Of a stretch of 64,000 nt of DNA, positions 58,638 through 64,000 are shown in pieces. The notes below the pieces were generated by a model. The model ran no database searches. It had not been told where the DNA came from and saw only the letters and a program-made list of their open reading frames with translations. Position 1 is the first letter of the stretch, and every line of letters starts with the position of its first letter. The position numbers and the translations under genes were made by a program. Source of the stretch: Chimonanthus salicifolius (taxonomy: Eukaryota; Streptophyta; Magnoliopsida; Laurales; Calycanthaceae); the NCBI GenBank assembly GCA_013350335.1, contig CM023536.1, positions 11,242,207 through 11,306,206 on the forward strand, written 5' to 3'.

Positions 58638-58870
58638 ATGGGCAGCCATATTTGTTTCATGGCTAATATTTTACTAACATACAAAAATTATAGATTCAAG
58701 AGCATCACACAAAGTATCATAAAGAGAGTATCACTTATCTCTCTCACTCACGCTCTTTGCCTCTCAATCTCTTTCTCCCCCCCTCGTCTCTTCTCTGTTG
58801 GGGCCGCAGCTAGAAGCCAACGCCGTCACCGCGGCAGCCCATCGTCCACTGTTCGCCACCGTCCCATCAG
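58638..58870 (+). other. Orphan exon-like segment
   Basis: A 77-codon open stretch in A+T-rich surroundings turns G+C-rich and pyrimidine-rich (CTCTCACTC, CCCCCCTCGTC, GCCGCAGCTAG, CACCGCGGCAGCC) before a possible donor, CAG/GTAGTT at 58869. It resembles the 5' leader and first exon of a plant gene. No continuing exon was found in the next 2 kb, so it may be a captured or abandoned fragment. Confidence 0.25.
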
Positions 58871-58874
58871 GTAG

Positions 58875-61149
58875 TTTTATTCTTTTTATTTATTTATTTA
58901 TTATTTACTTGATTTAATTACTGATAATTACTATAAAAAAAAGAGAAATTTTCTTTTCTTCTTTTTTCGTTGTTTCCTAATTTAACAGATTTGAATCAAT
59001 TAATTACTGAATCTCAAATGGCTCAAATATTAAGAATTCAATGTTGCTAAGACCATGGAAAATCCAACATAAAATCCCCGTTTTTTGAAGTAGAAAATTA
59101 TCAGTTAAGCTACATCAACATGAACTACTAAGATTAATATTAAACCATCAGTAGAAACTCTAAACCTCTATCAATAGACAGTCAATCATTTTGTATTGGT
59201 ATCCAAAAGTTTAACTCGTTCAGTTTGCATAATTTTGAATATTTGGTAAGCATATAATTTTCATTTTGATCTTTGAGGGATGAAATGTGATGATTTTTAC
59301 CTTAAAAAAAATGATAATAAAACTAAAACAGAAAAATTTGCACTACCTGTAACTTTTGAGAAATTAAGTCTAATTCTTTTTAATACTATGACATAAGCTG
59401 AAGACAATTCCACTAGACCACTAGTGCTGACTTTTTTAATGCTGACTTTTATTTATATAAAAATAATAGAAGATACTTGGTAATCACATTTACACCGTTC
59501 TTCTATTTTTTTTTAATTTAAGACAAATATCTAAGAATGTTCATTTAATTTTAATTAATTTTAAGCGTCACTCACTTTCAATTAAACTCAAATCTTATAT
59601 AACATAAATCTTCATGGGTTTTAAAGTCCTGCTTAAATTTATGACAGACAAAAAACTGCTAACTACATTTTAAATGAACATGTTTTAGATCATCTCAACG
59701 GTAGCCCAAAGATAGTGAGAATTTGAGATAAGGGGTTTAAGAAGTGTAGCAATCATCCCACGTGCATTTTGCGTAACTCGACACGGGTTTTACTATATTA
59801 CCCATTTTACCCTTTGAATTGGCTCGCCGAACCCTTCAAATCAGCTCGCTAGATCATTGATCGACTCTCTAAAATTTATCTAAGTGAGACTGTTTTTTCA
59901 TAAAGAACAATAAATCAGATCACTGATCGAATTACTGAAATTTTTTTAAATGCTTTTGTACGACAGTGGAAGGATAAAATGGACAATACCCTAAATCCCG
60001 TGTCCATTACACAAAATGCCCGTGGGAGGATCGATACCCTTTAAGAAATGGTCTATATCTTCTCATATTAGTGATATGTGGTACCATACATATCAGCAAT
60101 TAAAAAGGAAATACATAACAAGTTGGGATTTTTTTAAATTTTTTTTAGAAAATAATAAAATATAGAAAATAGGGAAAAAATGAAAACCCTATTTTGTACA
60201 TATTTTGATTAAAAATGTTATTTTTTTGTATAATATCAATTCGTTAAAATTGTGAGAGCTTAAAAAATATGGTTTTTAAAATTGAATCAAATCATTATTA
60301 CATAGTTCCATATTCATGTTAAAAGATTCATTGGACCCATATTCATGTTAAAAGATTCATTGGACCATCAAATGGAGTGAAATCATTAACATTTGGAGAG
60401 CCTAAAAATTCTGGGTTCTATGAATTGATCCTTGTAATTCTTTTCTAAGTATCATACTTTTAGATTAAAAGATCTACCTAAAGGACTTATCATATAGGTT
60501 AAAGTTGAGCCTCATATAAGGTGCAAGAGTTTAGCAAATAAGAAATAATTTAAAGTCATGAAAATATAAAAAGCTTAAAAAACAAAGCTTCTATTATTTA
60601 GGTCACATACTCAAATGACAACCTTTCAATGGATCCATTATGCTGTATAAAAATGAGTTAATGTTTTAATAAATAAACAATCAATATTAATTTGATGGAC
60701 AACTACAAATATAATGTGATATAAGTGTTGTAGTTTGGGACTTTGGTCTTTACAAATTCACTCTGTTTATATATATATCGGCCGATATATATTGTACTCA
60801 CTCCACATATTACTCTCTTAATATGTTGCATTTTATTTTATTTTATTAAAGTTTGCTGAGATATATTTAGATTTTCTTGAAAACTGCTATTATCAAATTG
60901 ATGGTTCTCTATTAAATATTTTTTTGGGCATTGTGAACCCCGTGTGTATCACAATTTAAACGATTGGTTCAGTACCTGATTTATAGCCTCCTATGTGGAG
61001 GCATGCCACTCCTTAATTTCCTTTCACCCACTACATTTTTGTTTAAGTAGCATTTAACAAGAAAGCTTTGGAAACTGGGGCAGACAGGTATAGAAGGTGT
61101 GCTACGTGTCTAGAACGGTAAAACATCTATAATCTTTTTTGAATCAATA
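58875..61149. other. Intergenic, no gene seen
   Basis: Contains a 29-bp tandem duplication (60308-60365, CCATATTCATGTTAAAAG...), the repeat partner 60595-60715, and an isolated TATATATCGGCCGATATATA palindrome near 60771. No coding sequence is supported. Confidence 0.5.
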
Positions 61150-61612
61150 GGCTAGAAGGATGCAAATGAGGCAGAACTTATTAGCATTAGGAGAACCATA
61201 TCCATATGGTCTCACATAGTGAGGGAGAAATTGATTGCGGAAGGGAACTAAACAAATACAATAAAGTAGGCGTCTGGACTCAAAAGACCTCTATGTAAAC
61301 TGATCACCATATTAAAGGAGATTAGGGCATTCTATTCAGAAAGAGAGGTCTCTTTCACGGTCCGAAATCAACAAATGGGGTAATTGATTTCTTCGCTAAA
61401 AAATGAGTGGATTTTAGTATGACTGAAGTGTTTCACATTTGACAGATCTCAAGAAAAGTTTTTATTCTATTTCGTAGGCGTATTGTAATATGATTTACCT
61501 TTTGTCTATTCGGCATCCCACGAGTCCATACCTTTTAGACCCAATGACGCCTTTTAATATATAGTTTTTCCTTTCTAATATAATTTATTCTATTTATTAC
61601 TGCTAAAAAAAT
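61150..61612 (+). mobile_element. Degraded L1-type LINE RNase H and 3' end
   Basis: AATGAGGCAGAACTTATTAG (NEAELISIRR) parallels the RNase H of the LINE at 51680-52821. Further on, GTAATTGATTTCTTCGC reads VIDFFAK before a stop, the counterpart of GLADFF. A TTTTAGACCCAATGACGCC 3' untranslated segment and a short A-rich tail end it. Multiple stops show it is inactive. Confidence 0.65.
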
Positions 61613-61867
61613 AAAAAGTAAAGAAAGCCTTAGAAACCCATAAAAGAAGAAATAGGACCCTTGGAATATCATTCCTGATTATTTATTGAAGCATGAAAAC
61701 TTCATAAAACGAGGATGGGAATTTCAGATCACAAGCACCAATTCAACCTTGGAAAAGGGATTCATCCTGCTTAATAAGGAATTAACCTGACCTAAATAGG
61801 AACCTGATCGGAAAGGCTCCTCTGAAGTGGATCCTAGGGCTATCCGAGTTCCACTGTTCGGTACCTT

Positions 61868-62012
61868 CTTATGAAGGAGGTCAAAGGACAGGCATTAGCA
61901 GACTTCTTGGCAGATCATGCCATGAATTCCAACCAGATGATCGGTCAACTATATTGGCCTCACTTCATGGAGAAAGATGGTAAGGATCGAGAGGTGAGGG
62001 AGGCCTTAAAAG
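61868..62012 (+). mobile_element. Ty3/gypsy RNase H fragment
   Basis: The open stretch begins with VKGQALADFLADH, a characteristic segment near the end of gypsy-type RNase H domains. It continues for about 40 codons without a recognisable integrase. No LTRs are nearby. It fuses without a break to the receptor-gene fragment at 62013. Confidence 0.6.
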
Positions 62013-62095
62013 ACTTCTTTCTCAAGAGAAAAGAATCAATGGTTTCTTTATGTCGTTACTATCTTGAGAAGAAAAGAGGGGATGAATCAGGGCAA
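62013..62095 (-). pseudogene. Fragment of receptor-like protein C-terminus
   Basis: Shares ATCAATGGTTTCTTT, TATCTTGAGAAGAAAAGAG and GGGATGAATCAGGGCA with 38372-38456, the last codons of the intact receptor gene, with small indels between the blocks. It ends at the same repeat sequence (AAAATCAAAACCATCAC) that follows the other receptor fragment at 48766, although the receptor breakpoints differ. Confidence 0.8.
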
Positions 62096-64000
62096 AATCA
62101 AAACCATCACATATTTACTTCATCAAAACTACCCAAGTCCACCCACATTACCCACATCAAAATCAAAAAGAAAAAAACTCAGACGAAAAGACAAAATATA
62201 TCATATTAGATATAAATTCTACCTTCATTGATAAAATTAACCATACAAAATCATCAAAGATCAAAAAACACAAAAATTATATCACATCTCTTATCCAATC
62301 AATCCACACAAAAACTGAAAATAAATCACTACAAAATCAGACCAATTCACATGTAGGCAAAAATACAAATAAATCAAGCATGTCAATTATGTTTTCAATC
62401 ACATAAAAATAGTAAAAGGGGCCAAAAATTGGTTTCCAATAATACTCACAACAAAATGCAACTCACTGAGTTAAGTGGGTGGCCTGAATTGCCCAATCAA
62501 TCATCTCATAAACTTTCTCCTACATACAACATACCACAAGGATCCTAACACAACCCTTAAGCAACATCTACAAGGAGTAACATAGCTAAAAACAGGAGCA
62601 AACCAAACAATTTTATATTTTCCATCAACCAAATCCAACCAAAAGGGATAAAAACTCATTTTAAGAGCTAGGAAACAAAATAAAATAAAATAATACCATT
62701 GTACTCCAACAACAACTTCATGAATAAAATAATTCTGCCAAAACCATCCCTATTCTAAAGTTTGCTACAAGTTGAGCACATTGAATAATCTACACTTGTA
62801 GAGAAGAACCACATAAATGAAGCCAACATAAATGTTCATCACTAATGTATGAACCACCAAAAAGTACAAACTGCCCAGTTTCTCTGCTTAAGACAATAAC
62901 TACATGGAGCATCATCCAAATCACAAAGAACAGTTGCCACGAACTTAAACAATAATCTAATCAATAGAACCAGGAGATACCAAAAATAAAAGTAAATGGA
63001 GAAAAACAGCATTACCTCCCAAATGCCTCAAATGTACAAGTTACTTATATGAACATCCAACAAATAAATGAATGCAACCAAGTCAATCTCCCCCTCCCCT
63101 TCTCCTCCCTGTCCCCCGCAAAAATAAAAAAAATAAAGCTATGAAATTTCACATGTACATATTAAGGGAGAAAACAAAACACTGAATCCAACAAAAGCAA
63201 TATAAGGAAATTGAGATGTACATTCACCCTATTCCATGTCAACAGGATTGTTAGATAAAAGCCTTGGAAACAAATGGGCATAGGAAAATAAAAAACAGGA
63301 TTGTTAGATAAAATACAAGTGCACAAAGAATTGGTAATAGAAATGTATATGTAAAGATGGATGAATAAAGTAATAAATTAATGTTAGGAGATACAATTAA
63401 GAACGAATTTATTTGTGAAATCTTACGAGCAGAGCCAAGAGAATAGAAATAACAGGAAGTTGTTAAAGGTGGTTTGGGCACATATGCAGGAGACAAAGAA
63501 TGACCCCTATGAGAAAGATCAAAATGATACACAGAGAAATAAGAAAGAGTGGTAGAACCTATAAAAACTTGGTTGGAATGGGTAAATAAGAATGTCATAG
63601 ACTGTAGGTTAAAAGGGAACAACTTAAAAAACCAAACTCCAGATAGATGGGATTAGTAGCTTCCTCATGATGATGATGAATGATGAATGACATACTGTAG
63701 GTAACTAATTTTTTCTGATGAACCATCCACGAGATAACTAACAGCATCATAATCATCATCATCATCCGTCAGAATTCCATCTATTTGGGGTGGGCAAAAG
63801 ATAATTAACAGTAGCCCATCAAATTCTATGCTATGCAACCACCATCCGTCCATTCCATGCTTACATATGCAGTTAAATACATACCAATCCACAGACTCAA
63901 ATATACCATCAAGCCACATTCAAGATAGATTTTCTTAAATCAAAAACATTGTTTTCCCTGTTCATTTTGAATCACTTGACATCAATTGAAATTGCCCCAG
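62096..64000. repeat. Repeat block, copy 3 of 3 (runs off the window)
   Basis: Very close to copy 2 from AAAATCAAAACCATCAC through the CT-rich microsatellite (63088-63118). It then has a shortened RTE remnant (63320-63690 with GTTGTTAAAGGTGGTTTGGG and a GATGATGATGAATGATGAATG end). The GATAACTAACAGCATCATAATC segment shared with copy 1 follows, and the TCACTTGACATCAATTGAAA segment starts at the window's end. Confidence 0.85.

Overview
This is nuclear DNA from a flowering plant, and I cannot name the species. It is strongly A+T-rich, gene-poor and full of plant transposon relics. The evidence is an angiosperm receptor-like protein gene, a FAR1/MULE-type transposase, a 'putative plant transposon protein' gene, L1- and RTE-type LINE remains, tRNA-derived SINEs, several hAT-like MITEs with 8-bp target duplications and a probable solo LTR. 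There is no bacterial or organellar signature and no CRISPR, rRNA or true tRNA gene.

Layout. 1-16752: intergenic DNA with a hexamer microsatellite, two related non-autonomous hAT elements (1538-2027, 3899-5043), a SINE-like relic, a hierarchical minisatellite (9556-9968), a MITE (10728-11062) and a 100-N assembly gap (15754-15853). 16753-33162: a diverged direct duplication of about 3.7 kb (copy A 16753-20548, copy B 26550-33162). A 6.0-kb block lies between the copies. It holds a MULE transposase pseudogene (+), a large palindrome built of 30-bp tandem repeats, a frameshifted plant-transposon-protein gene (-), and a very dense GATC/CGATCG island of nested palindromes. Copy A alone carries a 138-bp hAT MITE; copy B alone carries the 2.97-kb solo LTR.

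33163-38361: two SINEs and further MITE-like sequence rich in ATCGGCCGAT. 38362-41676 (-): an intact single-exon Ve1/Cf-like leucine-rich-repeat receptor-like protein of 1104 residues, the clearest functional gene. 42060-45650: intergenic repeats. 45650-52821 and 62096-64000: three copies of a repeat block containing dead RTE-LINE fragments, plus a 5'-truncated L1-type LINE. Fragments of the receptor gene's C-terminal coding end and its 3' flank recur inside this zone (47910-48320, 48714-48766, 62013-62095), so at least one more receptor paralogue has been eroded here.

54225-55529 (-): a probable two-exon gene. A Ser/Pro/Arg-rich 10-residue repeat region joins in frame to an acidic nuclear-type protein that I do not recognise. 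55530-62012: intergenic DNA with a foldback element (56171-56500), a hAT MITE with a perfect 8-bp target duplication (58102-58365), an orphan exon-like stretch, and LINE and gypsy relics.

Only two loci look like working host genes, the receptor-like protein and the acidic protein, and nothing links them functionally. The rest records nested transposition and segmental duplication. The most unusual structures are the GATC island (25860-26460) and the 30-bp-repeat palindrome (23221-23735), on either side of the plant-transposon-protein gene.
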